Assembly: GCF_003173355.1 (NCBI RefSeq)
Contig: NZ_QGMY01000003.1
Span: forward strand, 1-64,000
Reading direction: 5' to 3'
Origin: Methanospirillum lacunae
GTDB taxonomy: Archaea; Halobacteriota; Methanomicrobia; Methanomicrobiales; Methanospirillaceae
Length of the DNA: 64,000 nucleotides
Within the stretch, counting starts at the first letter, position 1; every line of letters starts with the position of its first letter. Position numbers and translations under genes: made by a program. Positions 18,579 to 26,985 of the stretch are shown here, in pieces. The notes under the pieces were generated by a model. The model made no database searches, had not been told where the DNA came from, and saw only the letters and a list, made by a program, of their open reading frames with translations.

Positions 18579-21482
18579 TCAGATGTATTTGTATGCATTG
18601 GCAGGAATCTGGATCTCAAATCGTGCACCGGAGCCTGGATTTCCATTTTCAGTGATCATCAGCCCGGTGATAGCAAGGATCTCTCTTGAAAGAAAGAGAC
18701 CAAAACCAGTATTTTTACCGTACCCGTGTTCAAATATCTTTTTCTTCTCATTAGATGCAATACCAACACCGTTATCTTCATACACCAGCGTGATTCCATT
18801 ATCCTTCTGAACTGCTGAAAAGAAGATATTGTCAACATGTTCTCCATGCATCAGCGAATTAGAGATCAGGTTTGAAAAAACCTTCTCAAGCAAAGGATCA
18901 GCAAAAATCTCAAGCCTTTCAAGTCCTTCATCCCACCCGATGAACTCGGATTTACGCATTTCTTTGGCAGTCCGTATTTTCTCTCCTACATTCTGCCATT
19001 GTGGTGCTTTGACCCCGACATCCTGGTACTCTTTGGTAAAGACAATTTGACTTCTTATTGCCTGGGTAGCTTCAGTTTGTTTATCGATAAAGGGGATTAG
19101 ATTCTGATCAGTGTTCTTTTTCCTAAGAAGATCTAGATAAGCCAGTAAAATTGTTATCTGGTTTAGTACATCATGCCTTGTGATACTGGACAGCAGGTTC
19201 AGTTTTTTGTTGCTCTGGACCAATGCATCCTGTGCTATCTTTCGATCAGTAACATCATTTCCTAGAAATAACAATGCAGGTCCTTCTGTCCAGGTAACAC
19301 CCACCATACCTACCTCAAGCCACCTGATATCACCTACATTATCATACATTCGGATAACATTCCCGGCATGTATTGCTCCACTTTTAGCTGCCTCTGTAAT
19401 CAGATTTTGAACCACTTCGGTGTCATCAGCATGAACCAGGGAATCGAGATCATGACCAGCCAATTCTTCACGGGTCTTTTTAAAGACTGATGATGCCTTC
19501 GGATTTGAGAAGATGATTGTACCGCCACGAAGAACAAGAACTATTTCATTTGCATTATTGACGAGAAGCCGGTACTGTTCTTCACGCTCTTTGAGTGCTA
19601 CCTCTGCCTCTTTTCGCTGAGTGATATCACGAGCGATGGTCATTACAAGACTCTGATCCTGAATCTTGATCGGATAGGTTACAACCTCGGCGTAGAGTGT
19701 TGATCCATCTTTACGATGAATTGTCATCTCTTCAGGTCCGGTCGATTTTCCAAGAGCATTACGTGCAAATAGCACAGCAGTCTTAGTGATATGCATTGAA
19801 GCGATGAGCCCCATCGTAAAGATATTGCGACCGTGTAGATCTTCTTTTGTAAAACCAGTCAGTTCTGTTACTGCACGATTTGAATCAACAAAAGTTCCTT
19901 TAATATCTGTAAGGAAATATGCTTCAGGTGCATGATCGAAGAGGATCTTCAGACGTTCTTCAGAGTTGTGAATCTCCTGTTCAGCTGCTTTTCGTTCACT
20001 TATATCAGTGAGTACAACTGTAATCGCCCTGACTTCTCCGTCATCATCATCTTTGACCGGACTGAACCTTCTGATATAATCTCGACCGCCCCAGTGGATC
20101 TCGTCCATGAACATCTTTTTGGATGTTGAGACACGTTTTACCGCCTCATCAAACCGTTTGTCCTCACCTGGAGGCAGCATTACCCGCATCCGTTGTTCAA
20201 GGTACTTGTCAGCGAGATCACCCAATTTCTTGCGGTGATATGTATTCATGAAAATGTAACATGAATCGAGATCCACCATGTAGATCGAATCTCCGGTAGA
20301 CTCAACCACGCTCCGGTAATTCGCCTGTGTGATCTGTAAGGCTGATAGTGTTGAACGCTGCTGGGTTACATCACGAAAACTCCAAACTCTCCCAACAGTT
20401 GTTCCACCGATACGCTGGGGAAGAGTGAGTCTCTCGAAAATCCTGCCATCACGAAACTCCAGAACATCAAATGCATCCTTGTCGGGGTTATTCTTAAGCC
20501 AGTTTATCCGCTCAATGAAAGAATTCCGATCTTCTAATTGATCCTCAAGATAGGCCAGTATTACTTCTTCATCCTTCTCTTCTATAACAGTTTCAGGAAT
20601 GTACCACATATCAAGGAACTTCTGATTGTAGTTGATGACTTTTCCAGCCCTATCAACAACAAATATTCCATCAGATGTAGACTCAAGGGTAGCAGTTGTC
20701 AGGGAAGCACTTTTTGCTACTTCGTCCTCTAATCTGACCCGATCGGTGATGTCAGTTGAAACTACAGTAACTGCAAGAACCTGGGAAGAAGACTGGTACT
20801 TGATAGGGATGAACTTTCGATAGTAAAACCTCCCCTCTTTCTCGTACTCTTCAAGGTAAAAGTTACTATGGGTCAGAACCTGACTCATCGAATTGATAAA
20901 ACGTTTATTCTCATCCTCTGAGTGGAGATCACGATACATCTTTGATTCATAATCTTCCCCAGAGATTCCAAGTCGCTTCAGATGAGGTGTATTTATATAT
21001 AGATACCGATAATGCCGGTCGACCATATATATTGAATCTTCAGTTGCCTCAACAATGGTGTGAAAATTTGTTTCTGCATACTGATGGGCTTCCTCAGCCT
21101 GTTTCCATTTTACAATCTGCCGGATGAAGGTATTTAACAAAACCTTCTCAAATTCGGGATCTCCATTCTTCTGGAAATAATAATCGATGCCGGCCTTAAG
21201 TGCCTCTTTCGCAATCGCAGATCCCTGATCACCGATAAAGATTGATATAGGGCTTGATTGGATCTGTTTTTTCAACCTTGTTATAAAATCAATCCCATTC
21301 TGTGGTCCAAGGTTAAATTCAGATATTATAACATCGATATGAGTCGTTTGCAGTTTTTTAAAACTTTCTTTGATATCAGTGACGGAGTAGATATCCACCT
21401 TCGCGCCATTTTCAGAGAATAATCTGATTATACTAGAAAAATGTTGTGGATCTCCAATAGTCAGGATCGACGTTAACGCCAA
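18579..21482 (-). CDS. Multi-PAS sensor histidine kinase with degenerate receiver
   Basis: This is a large cytosolic sensor kinase of 967 residues with no membrane segment. It begins with a receiver-like domain (1-115) in which the phosphoacceptor position is Glu55 (IISEFNLG) instead of Asp, while Lys105 is kept. About five PAS modules follow (approximately 140-255, 260-375, 385-500, 510-630 and 635-755), several with PAC tails such as VTVVSTDITDR and TIARDITQRKEAE. The C terminus is a kinase core with the H-box SSITRHDVLNQITILLAYL, N-box FSNLISNSLMHGE, G1 YEDNGVGIA and G2 FGLFLSREIL. It is transcribed alone, upstream of the chemosensory operon and on the same strand. PAS domains may sense redox state or small ligands; no cofactor residue is obvious. 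Confidence 0.9.
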   Translation of the reverse strand: MALTSILTIGDPQHFSSIIRLFSENGAKVDIYSVTDIKESFKKLQTTHIDVIISEFNLGPQNGIDFITRLKKQIQSSPISIFIGDQGSAIAKEALKAGIDYYFQKNGDPEFEKVLLNTFIRQIVKWKQAEEAHQYAETNFHTIVEATEDSIYMVDRHYRYLYINTPHLKRLGISGEDYESKMYRDLHSEDENKRFINSMSQVLTHSNFYLEEYEKEGRFYYRKFIPIKYQSSSQVLAVTVVSTDITDRVRLEDEVAKSASLTTATLESTSDGIFVVDRAGKVINYNQKFLDMWYIPETVIEEKDEEVILAYLEDQLEDRNSFIERINWLKNNPDKDAFDVLEFRDGRIFERLTLPQRIGGTTVGRVWSFRDVTQQRSTLSALQITQANYRSVVESTGDSIYMVDLDSCYIFMNTYHRKKLGDLADKYLEQRMRVMLPPGEDKRFDEAVKRVSTSKKMFMDEIHWGGRDYIRRFSPVKDDDDGEVRAITVVLTDISERKAAEQEIHNSEERLKILFDHAPEAYFLTDIKGTFVDSNRAVTELTGFTKEDLHGRNIFTMGLIASMHITKTAVLFARNALGKSTGPEEMTIHRKDGSTLYAEVVTYPIKIQDQSLVMTIARDITQRKEAEVALKEREEQYRLLVNNANEIVLVLRGGTIIFSNPKASSVFKKTREELAGHDLDSLVHADDTEVVQNLITEAAKSGAIHAGNVIRMYDNVGDIRWLEVGMVGVTWTEGPALLFLGNDVTDRKIAQDALVQSNKKLNLLSSITRHDVLNQITILLAYLDLLRKKNTDQNLIPFIDKQTEATQAIRSQIVFTKEYQDVGVKAPQWQNVGEKIRTAKEMRKSEFIGWDEGLERLEIFADPLLEKVFSNLISNSLMHGEHVDNIFFSAVQKDNGITLVYEDNGVGIASNEKKKIFEHGYGKNTGFGLFLSREILAITGLMITENGNPGSGARFEIQIPANAYKYI

Positions 21483-21598
21483 TCTCCCTTCCTCCTTCGT
21501 AACTGATTAATAATCATATGGTATGTTTCAGAGTGGATAAAACCTATCTTATTCTCAATCAGGAATAATTTTTTAGTTGCAGGCAATTGCACAGAGAT

Positions 21599-22273
21599 TC
21601 AGGTACACAGGGAGATGATCGTCTCAAGCATTGACCCGGTTCGCTCTGTATATAAACGGGCATTCGCAACGATCTGATCATAGGTGACTTCTTCACTGGC
21701 GATCCCATTCGCATAGTTATCTACCGTACAGATAGCAGCAAAGGGAATTTCAAGTTCCTTTGCCACCGTTGCTTCCGATGCAATAGTCATGCCGACAATA
21801 TCTGCAATTTCCGTCATCCATTTAATCTCGGCAGCGGTCTCTATTCGAGGACCATCAGTTTGAATATATGTCCCACCTACGCGGGCATTCGGCACTGCTT
21901 CAATAAGGCAGTTAATCAATTCTTGTGAAAATTCTGGACTGATATGGCCTATCGAATGGTTGAATATGGTCGGCGAGCCGGTGAGAGTAATGTAATCATC
22001 AGGTATTACCAGACTGCCAGGTGATATAGAATGGTGTAGTGATCCTGTCGAACCTATGGCAATGATCCGGTTAACTCCCAAAATAGCAAGGGCTGAAAGA
22101 TGAGCGCGATAGGCTATCCGATGTGGAGCACGTCGGTTCTGGTGTCTTAGAAGAAGCGCAACTCCTGAACCAAGAAGTACCTCTGATGATCCATACGGAG
22201 TATGGACCATTTCTTTCTTTAAATCACCGAACGAGAACTCAAGGAGTGAAGTTCCACCAATAATTCCGAGCAT
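21599..22273 (-). CDS. MTA/MTI phosphorylase family (purine nucleoside phosphorylase)
   Basis: This enzyme should split 5'-methylthioadenosine or 5'-methylthioinosine with phosphate, salvaging the by-product of S-adenosylmethionine use. The 224-residue protein shows the family phosphate site (GGTSLLE; RHQNRRAPHRI), IAIGSTGSLH, a purine-side motif DGPRIETAAEI, and the ribose-side motif VGMTIASEATVAKELEIPFAAICTVDNYANG split over residues 160-190. It is slightly shorter than typical MTAP. In some methanogens MTA is first deaminated and methylthioinosine is the true substrate, so the exact base is open. The start ATG 22273 is the only good one. It is a single gene, upstream of a tRNA-Ala gene on the other strand. 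Confidence 0.85.
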   Translation of the reverse strand: MLGIIGGTSLLEFSFGDLKKEMVHTPYGSSEVLLGSGVALLLRHQNRRAPHRIAYRAHLSALAILGVNRIIAIGSTGSLHHSISPGSLVIPDDYITLTGSPTIFNHSIGHISPEFSQELINCLIEAVPNARVGGTYIQTDGPRIETAAEIKWMTEIADIVGMTIASEATVAKELEIPFAAICTVDNYANGIASEEVTYDQIVANARLYTERTGSMLETIISLCT

Positions 22274-22394
22274 ATTTTCCCGTGTCTACTCCCTAGGAGT
22301 TTTCCCAGTTATAACAATTAGCACTTATTACTCATACCTGATGATGCAGAAAGGTTCCGATTCATCACATATTCATGACTGAGAAAAAGACAGG

Positions 22395-22403
22395 TTATAT
22401 ATA
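22395..22403 (+). promoter_or_regulatory. TATA box of the tRNA-Ala gene
   Basis: TTATATATA lies 25-33 bases before the first base of tRNA-Ala, the spacing expected for an archaeal promoter, with a purine-rich stretch (GAAAAAGACAGG) upstream where the BRE would be. Confidence 0.75.
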
Positions 22404-22427
22404 GAACTTCATACAACCTAGTAAGGC

Positions 22428-22499
22428 GGGCCGGTAGATCAGTGGTAGATCGCTACCTTGGCATGGTAGAGGCCGCGGGTTCAATTCCCGCTCGGTCCA
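22428..22499 (+). tRNA. tRNA-Ala (anticodon GGC)
   Basis: The 72-base sequence folds as a full cloverleaf. The acceptor stem pairs GGGCCGG with TCGGTCC, including the G3:U70 pair that marks alanine tRNAs; the D stem is GATC/GATC, the anticodon stem CTACC/GGTAG encloses TTGGCAT (anticodon GGC, reading GCC), and the T stem is GCGGG/CCCGC around TTCAATT. The discriminator base is A73 and CCA is not encoded. There is no intron. Confidence 0.96.
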
Positions 22500-22523
22500 T
22501 TTTTCGTTTTTATTCTATTTTTA
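22500..22523 (+). terminator. T-rich terminator after tRNA-Ala
   Basis: Three T runs follow the tRNA 3' end at once (TTTTTCG, TTTTTATTC, TATTTTT). Archaeal RNA polymerase stops at such tracts. The tract ends just before the convergent GNAT gene. Confidence 0.7.
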
Positions 22524-22528
22524 AAAAG

Positions 22529-23044
22529 TTAAAGGGCAAGCCGATAGGCTATTGAACCTTCTTCGGATCCAAGTCCATCACGAATAAATCCGGTTTTTTC
22601 AAGAACCCTGATTGATCCAATAAGGGATGGAAATGTACAAGCTTTTAAACAAACCACACCAGGGTTTGTCCGGGCCCATTTTATCATTTCATTCACAGCT
22701 TCTGTTGCATACCCTAATTGCTGATATTCTTCGAGAACAGAATACCCAAGTTCAAAGGCACCTTCTTTATCCCGTACAAATCCACCACTTCCTATCAGTA
22801 CCCGATCATCAGGAGTATCCCCGGTTTTTACCCAATAATATGCATACAACCGACTTTCACATTCAGCAGTGAGAAGAACGATAAATTCATCTAGAGTTTC
22901 AGGAGTGAGAAGGGCAGGTGGCCAGGAATCCGGTATACAGCAATTCAGATGTATTCCGAGAACTTCTGAAGAAGTCAAGTCTGCATTACAGAGTTCAACA
23001 GTGATCGGAATCAGTTCAAGTCGTTTTGTATATAGAGAAATCAT
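22529..23044 (-). CDS. GNAT family N-acetyltransferase (RimJ/RimL-like)
   Basis: This is predicted to move an acetyl group from acetyl-CoA to an amine; the RimJ/RimL type acts on protein N termini or small amines. The 171-residue protein has the start TKRLELIPIT, the acetyl-CoA loop ELGYSVLEEYQQLGYATEAV (pattern QxxGYA), and the C-terminal LIGSIRVLEKTGFIRDG that is typical of this branch. The frame opens 12 codons earlier at a TTG (23080); ATG 23044 gives the usual family N terminus. It is convergent with tRNA-Ala. Between its start and the end of nth (23045-23262) I see no gene. The substrate is unknown. Confidence 0.8.
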   Translation of the reverse strand: MISLYTKRLELIPITVELCNADLTSSEVLGIHLNCCIPDSWPPALLTPETLDEFIVLLTAECESRLYAYYWVKTGDTPDDRVLIGSGGFVRDKEGAFELGYSVLEEYQQLGYATEAVNEMIKWARTNPGVVCLKACTFPSLIGSIRVLEKTGFIRDGLGSEEGSIAYRLAL

Positions 23045-23262
23045 CTTTATCGTGGTATTAGAAGTCTTAACACGGTACAAAGCATCCGCTAACAGAGAAT
23101 AAAGGTGAAACGGTATAAAGATTAATGAATCGTTGAAACTGCCAGTTCACCTAAAATTCACATCTACATACACGGATGTGGAAGAATTTAGGATAACCAT
23201 GGCATCACCACACACAGTTAGGGGGAATATCATGAAATATGTGTCGGAAAAGTGAACACAAA

Positions 23263-23913
23263 TTATTGCAGCGTATTCAACGCTGCATACCGGCAGAGAG
23301 AAGAGAGAACACAGCAACTGCATGACGGCTTTCTTGCCCGACATACCTTTCTGCCATGGAGTATAAATAAGCCATTAATATCTCCCCATATCTTTTTTGG
23401 AAATAACTTGAGAAGATCCTGTTCAATTCGATCTGGATTTGATTCATCAGAAAGCCCAAGTCTCCCTGATAGCCGCCCTACATGGGTATCTACAGCGATT
23501 CCGTCAGCCCTGTCGAATGCATGATGAACTACAATGTTTGCAGTTTTCCGACCAACACCCGGAAGTTCTATCAATTTATTGATTTCATCAGGAACCTCCC
23601 CACCGTACAAATTCACAAGAACCTGGGCAGCAGCAATGATATTACGACTTTTTGCCCGATAAAACCCAGTCCGATGAATAATTTTTTCCACATCCTGCTG
23701 ACGGGCAGTTGAAAGTGATACAGGATCCGGGTACCTGGCAAAAAGATCTTTTGTTACCAGATTTACAGTCCGATCGGTTGTTTGGGCCGATAGTATGGTT
23801 GCTATAAGGATCTGATATGGATTTTCAAAATGAAGGAACTCATCTTCTGAAGAAGTGAGATCATACTCTGTTGAAAGAAGACGATAAATCGTGCAAGGCA
23901 CAGAAGAACTCAT
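23263..23913 (-). CDS. nth: Endonuclease III (DNA glycosylase/AP lyase)
   Basis: This base-excision repair enzyme removes oxidised pyrimidines and nicks the abasic site. The 216-residue protein has the helix-hairpin-helix LPGVGRKTANIV with the catalytic Lys123, the catalytic Asp142 in VDTHVGRLSGRL, and a C-terminal [4Fe-4S] loop with the spacing C-x6-C-x2-C-x5-C. All key residues are present and the length is typical. The gene starts 11 bases after the 3' end of tRNA-Pro on the same strand, so it is probably transcribed as part of the tRNA transcript. Confidence 0.95.
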   Translation of the reverse strand: MSSSVPCTIYRLLSTEYDLTSSEDEFLHFENPYQILIATILSAQTTDRTVNLVTKDLFARYPDPVSLSTARQQDVEKIIHRTGFYRAKSRNIIAAAQVLVNLYGGEVPDEINKLIELPGVGRKTANIVVHHAFDRADGIAVDTHVGRLSGRLGLSDESNPDRIEQDLLKLFPKKIWGDINGLFILHGRKVCRARKPSCSCCVLSSLCRYAALNTLQ

Positions 23914-23923
23914 AAAACAGATA

Positions 23924-23998
23924 TGGGGTAACGCAGATTTGAACTGCGGTCAAAGCGTCCCAAACGCTCTAGGATGGACCAGGCTACCCTATTACCCC
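23924..23998 (-). tRNA. tRNA-Pro (anticodon UGG)
   Basis: On the minus strand the sequence folds as a cloverleaf. The acceptor stem is GGGGTAA/TTACCCC, the D arm GGGT...ATCC, the anticodon stem GAGCG/CGCTT with loop TTTGGGA (anticodon TGG, reading CCA), and the T stem CGCAG/CTGCG around TTCAAAT. The discriminator is A73 and CCA is not encoded. A TTAAATGA element at about 24025-24032 is a candidate TATA box. The downstream nth gene begins 11 bases later. Confidence 0.93.
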
Positions 23999-24043
23999 GT
24001 GCGCTACTAATGTTAGCACACTATTCATTTAAGCGTTGTGGTA

Positions 24044-24748
24044 TCAGAGAGGCAACGGGCTCAAACCCTCTCTGCTAACTACAGTTCCCCTACATATTCC
24101 ACTCTCAACAGCAGTGAGAAGCGCTGTAGGATCTCTTCCATCAAGCACGATCAACGGGATACCGCATCGCTCAACCATCTTTACTGCAACTACATCCATA
24201 ACCGTATTCATCCCGGCTGCAGACTGTTGATGGATCACGATCTCTAGAAGTCGGGAGGGGGTGATCATCCCATATCGTTCGGCTGAAGGATCGGTTCGTG
24301 GGTCTGCAGAGTAAATGCCATCAACCGAAGTGAGATTAAAGAATACAGACGCACGTGAGCGCTCGGCCAGGACCGCAGCAACAGCATCAGTGGTCTGACC
24401 CGGAGTGACACCACCCATGACAACTATCTTTCCTGACTCAGCTGCGGCAAGAGCTTCAGTATGATTTTCAACTACCTTTGGCCATGCAGAATCTTTCAGT
24501 GCCTGAACTAGTAAAGTGGCATTTAGCCGGGTAACGAGAATTCCAAGTTCATCTGCAGAAGCATCATCAACATCCAGGGATCGTGCTACACTAATATAGC
24601 GCCGGGCCTCACCGCCGCCACCCACCACCACAAAAAGACGATGAATTGAAGCAATTTTCTCAAGAACAGGGATATAGGGTTTAATATTAGGTGAATCGAG
24701 TCCTGGCATGAGGATCGACCCACCCAGAGAAAGAACAATGGTGGACAT
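24044..24748 (-). CDS. pyrH: Uridylate kinase (UMP kinase), archaeal type
   Basis: This amino-acid-kinase-fold enzyme phosphorylates UMP to UDP with ATP, following the pathway served by the pyrDK genes at the start of the window. The 234-residue protein has the N-terminal LSLGGSILMPG, the glycine loop VVVGGGGEARRYISVARSL, the acceptor-site motif MGGVTPGQTTDAVAA, and the nucleotide region LTSVDGIYSADPRTDPSAE. The archaeal UMP kinase pattern fits better than acetylglutamate or isopentenyl phosphate kinase. It is a single gene on the minus strand, divergent from the AmrS-like gene with a 118-base gap that also contains a TGATATCA element at 24805-24812. Confidence 0.9.
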   Translation of the reverse strand: MSTIVLSLGGSILMPGLDSPNIKPYIPVLEKIASIHRLFVVVGGGGEARRYISVARSLDVDDASADELGILVTRLNATLLVQALKDSAWPKVVENHTEALAAAESGKIVVMGGVTPGQTTDAVAAVLAERSRASVFFNLTSVDGIYSADPRTDPSAERYGMITPSRLLEIVIHQQSAAGMNTVMDVVAVKMVERCGIPLIVLDGRDPTALLTAVESGICRGTVVSREGLSPLPL

Positions 24749-24866
24749 TTAACCTGATATGTTTCATGAAAAGGGGGATATAGGTTGTCGTCAGAATTAA
24801 TGGCTGATATCAATCATCAGGACATCATAAAAAATTCAACATAACCAAATTCTGGTGGGAGACCGT

Positions 24867-25892
24867 ATGAATGAATCAAATTTCAAGGGGAAAGAAGCAC
24901 TCCAGTATGAGGCAGGTTCAGGCAACTCTGTGATCTGTTCGCTCTGCAACCACCGGTGCCACATCAAGGATCAGAAGTTTGGAAAATGCGGAGTCAGAGA
25001 AAACCAGGGAGGGAGGCTTTTCGCCAGGACCTATGCCCGGGTCTCGGCTGAAGCAATTGATCCCATTGAAAAGAAACCTCTTAATCATTTTTTACCAGGT
25101 ACCTACTCGTACTCCCTCGGGAGTATCGGGTGTAACTTTTCATGCTCCCACTGCCAGAACTGGCACATCTCCCAACCAGACCACATTGAAAGGATGCTTC
25201 AGATGATTCCTCCAGAAGAAGCAGTGAAAAGGGCCCGGTCGCACAACTGCGCATCTATTTCATGGACATACAATGAACCAACATTATGGTATGAATACAC
25301 CAGGGATATTGGAGCCCTGGCTCACCATGAAAACCTGAAGACGATCTATGTAACCAATGGATACATGACAGAAGATGCACTGAATAATCTCGCTCCGGTC
25401 CTTGATGCATGGCGGGTGGATCTCAAATCATTTTCTGAGAAATTCTACCAGACCATCTGCAAGGCTCATCTTCAGCCTGTCCTTGATACAACTTTAAGGG
25501 CAAAAGAACTCGGCTTACACATTGAGACAGTAACACTTATCATACCGGGTCTGAATGATAGCATGGAGGAGATGGGAAAACTAATCGACTGGGTAATCAC
25601 CAACCTTGGGCCTGATACCCCGATGCACTTTACCCGGTTCCACCCAGACTTTCACATGACAGAGAGATCTGCAACACCGATTAAAACACTTGAGAAGATC
25701 TACGAACTTGCCAGGAATAAAGGACTTATGTATCCATATCTCGGAAATGTGGGTGGACACAAATATGAGCACACATACTGCCCTAAATGTGGTAAGATTG
25801 TCATTAACAGGGAAGGGTACTCAGTCAATACTGATAATCTGGATAAAGCCCGATGTGCGAATTGTAATGAACCGATCCATATTGTTGCATAA
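24867..25892 (+). CDS. amrS: AmmeMemoRadiSam-system radical SAM protein (AmrS-like)
   Basis: This is a radical SAM enzyme of unknown substrate, related to pyruvate formate-lyase activating enzymes. The protein of about 341 residues has an N-terminal cysteine cluster (CSLCNHRCHI...CGVREN), the radical SAM triad in GCNFSCSHCQNW (C-x3-C-x2-C), the SWTYNEPTLWYEY segment, and a C-terminal zinc-ribbon-like pair (CPKCGK and CANCNEP). The frame opens at a GTG at 24855, but the ATG at 24867 has GGGAG 4 bases upstream and is the better start. In other genomes the family partners with AMMECR1 and Memo proteins; neither is in this window. The next gene starts 2 bases after its stop. Confidence 0.88.
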   Translation: MNESNFKGKEALQYEAGSGNSVICSLCNHRCHIKDQKFGKCGVRENQGGRLFARTYARVSAEAIDPIEKKPLNHFLPGTYSYSLGSIGCNFSCSHCQNWHISQPDHIERMLQMIPPEEAVKRARSHNCASISWTYNEPTLWYEYTRDIGALAHHENLKTIYVTNGYMTEDALNNLAPVLDAWRVDLKSFSEKFYQTICKAHLQPVLDTTLRAKELGLHIETVTLIIPGLNDSMEEMGKLIDWVITNLGPDTPMHFTRFHPDFHMTERSATPIKTLEKIYELARNKGLMYPYLGNVGGHKYEHTYCPKCGKIVINREGYSVNTDNLDKARCANCNEPIHIVA

Positions 25893-25894
25893 AG

Positions 25895-26425
25895 ATGCCA
25901 GATAGATTATCTGAATCACGGTTTATCTGTGACCGCATGTTTGGAGCACTCTGTAGATTTCTGCGTCTTTTAGGATATGACACACTGAATGCAAATGATC
26001 TGACCCCGGGAAATCCTAAAGAAGACTCAATTCTGCTTATAATCGCTAAGAAAGAAGATAGAATTCTTCTTACAAGGGATGCTGAACTAGCAAGACGGGA
26101 TCCTAATCGGGTATTCTATCTTGTAAGTGAACGACTTGAGGACCAAATCCGAACATTGATCATTGCCGGATATATCAAACCTAATCTCAGGCTTACACGG
26201 TGTTCACTATGCAATCACCTTCTGGCACCGGCATCAGACGAGGCTCTATCAGAGTTCTTAAGAGAAAATCCATCGATAATTTTTAATTCTTCTCCTGATG
26301 AAGAAAAAATAACATGGTGCAGGAATTGTAGAAAAATATACTGGGAAGGATCACATACAAGAAAAATGAGAGAACAAATCCATCAAATCTATCTTTTAGG
26401 TGAGGAAGGAAGAACCAGTGCATGA
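25895..26425 (+). CDS. Mut7-C RNase-domain protein with zinc ribbon
   Basis: This 176-residue protein matches the Mut7-C family: a PIN-like fold in the first 90 residues (FICDRMFGALCRFLRLLGYDT, then ILLTRDAELARRD with acidic residues suited to metal binding) followed by a zinc-ribbon pair, CSLCNHLL and CRNCRKIYW. Nuclease activity is predicted from the fold, not proven. It is 2 bases downstream of the AmrS-like gene, so the two are almost certainly co-transcribed. Its last 37 bases overlap the end of the convergent HTH gene. Confidence 0.85.
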   Translation: MPDRLSESRFICDRMFGALCRFLRLLGYDTLNANDLTPGNPKEDSILLIIAKKEDRILLTRDAELARRDPNRVFYLVSERLEDQIRTLIIAGYIKPNLRLTRCSLCNHLLAPASDEALSEFLRENPSIIFNSSPDEEKITWCRNCRKIYWEGSHTRKMREQIHQIYLLGEEGRTSA

Positions 26426-26850
26426 GATTCTTTTAAACCATTAACAGAACCAGGCAAACCCATCATAGAATCGATCTCTGATGCCACTTTCTCCAGGTCA
26501 TCAAAAATCCGGTCTGCATCCTTCCTTAGTTCCTGAACAGATTCCTTCATACTTCTCCCCCGAAGATGAATGAGTCTTCTATTCCGATAAATAACTCCCG
26601 AACGAGATAGATTTCTGATGTGATGATTTACCCGACCTGTAGTAATACCAAGAAGATCTGCTAACTGTTCAGATGCGATGCCTTCCTTTTTAGAAGACTC
26701 TTTAAGAAGACTCAACACTATTCGAATCGACAAATCTTCAATATCACGTCCGGATGAGAGACCAAGGGTGTCACAAAGCCAGTAGGCGTCATCGATCAAA
26801 TCTTTACGATCCGGCTTTGGCAGATATTGAAGGACTAATCGCTGATGCAT
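26389..26850 (-). CDS. Winged-helix transcriptional regulator divergent from groESL
   Basis: This is a small DNA-binding protein of 153 residues from ATG 26850; a TTG start at 26868 would add 6. A helical N-terminal part (about 1-50) is followed by an ArsR-like winged helix (about 50-105: SEQLADLLGITTGRVNHHIRNLSRSGVIYRNRR and beyond) and a C-terminal amphipathic helix (MKESVQELRKDADRIFDDLEK) suited to dimerisation. GGAG lies 10 bases before the ATG. The gene is divergent from groES-groEL, and two TGATATCA palindromes lie between them. By position it is a candidate heat-shock regulator, analogous to Phr or HSR1 of other archaea, but similarity to those cannot be tested here. A possible AATAAAATT promoter for it would lie between the palindromes, suggesting autoregulation. 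Confidence 0.72.
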   Translation of the reverse strand: MHQRLVLQYLPKPDRKDLIDDAYWLCDTLGLSSGRDIEDLSIRIVLSLLKESSKKEGIASEQLADLLGITTGRVNHHIRNLSRSGVIYRNRRLIHLRGRSMKESVQELRKDADRIFDDLEKVASEIDSMMGLPGSVNGLKESHALVLPSSPKR

Positions 26851-26885
26851 GAATCTTAATCTCCACAAAGTATCTTCGATCGATA

Positions 26886-26913
26886 TGATATCAATTTTAT
26901 TGAGATGATATCA
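26886..26913. promoter_or_regulatory. Tandem TGATATCA palindromes, candidate operator
   Basis: Two copies of the 8-bp palindrome TGATATCA occur at 26886-26893 and 26906-26913, exactly 20 bp apart, each preceded by A. They lie between the HTH gene and groES, the second ending 15 bp before the groES TATA box. Two helical turns of spacing put both sites on one DNA face. Isolated TGATATCA also occurs elsewhere in the window, for example at 24805, so the pairing and position are what matter. Confidence 0.55.
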
Positions 26914-26928
26914 GATACCAAACGAGAG

Positions 26929-26936
26929 TTTATATA
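26929..26936 (+). promoter_or_regulatory. TATA box of groES-groEL
   Basis: TTTATATA lies about 50 bases before the groES ATG, with a purine-rich AACGAGAG directly upstream in the BRE position. This predicts a leader of roughly 25 bases containing the GAAGGAG ribosome site. Confidence 0.7.
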
Positions 26937-26985
26937 GAAGTAATAATCAACATCTAATTGTAATAATCATTTGAAGGAGATTAGT

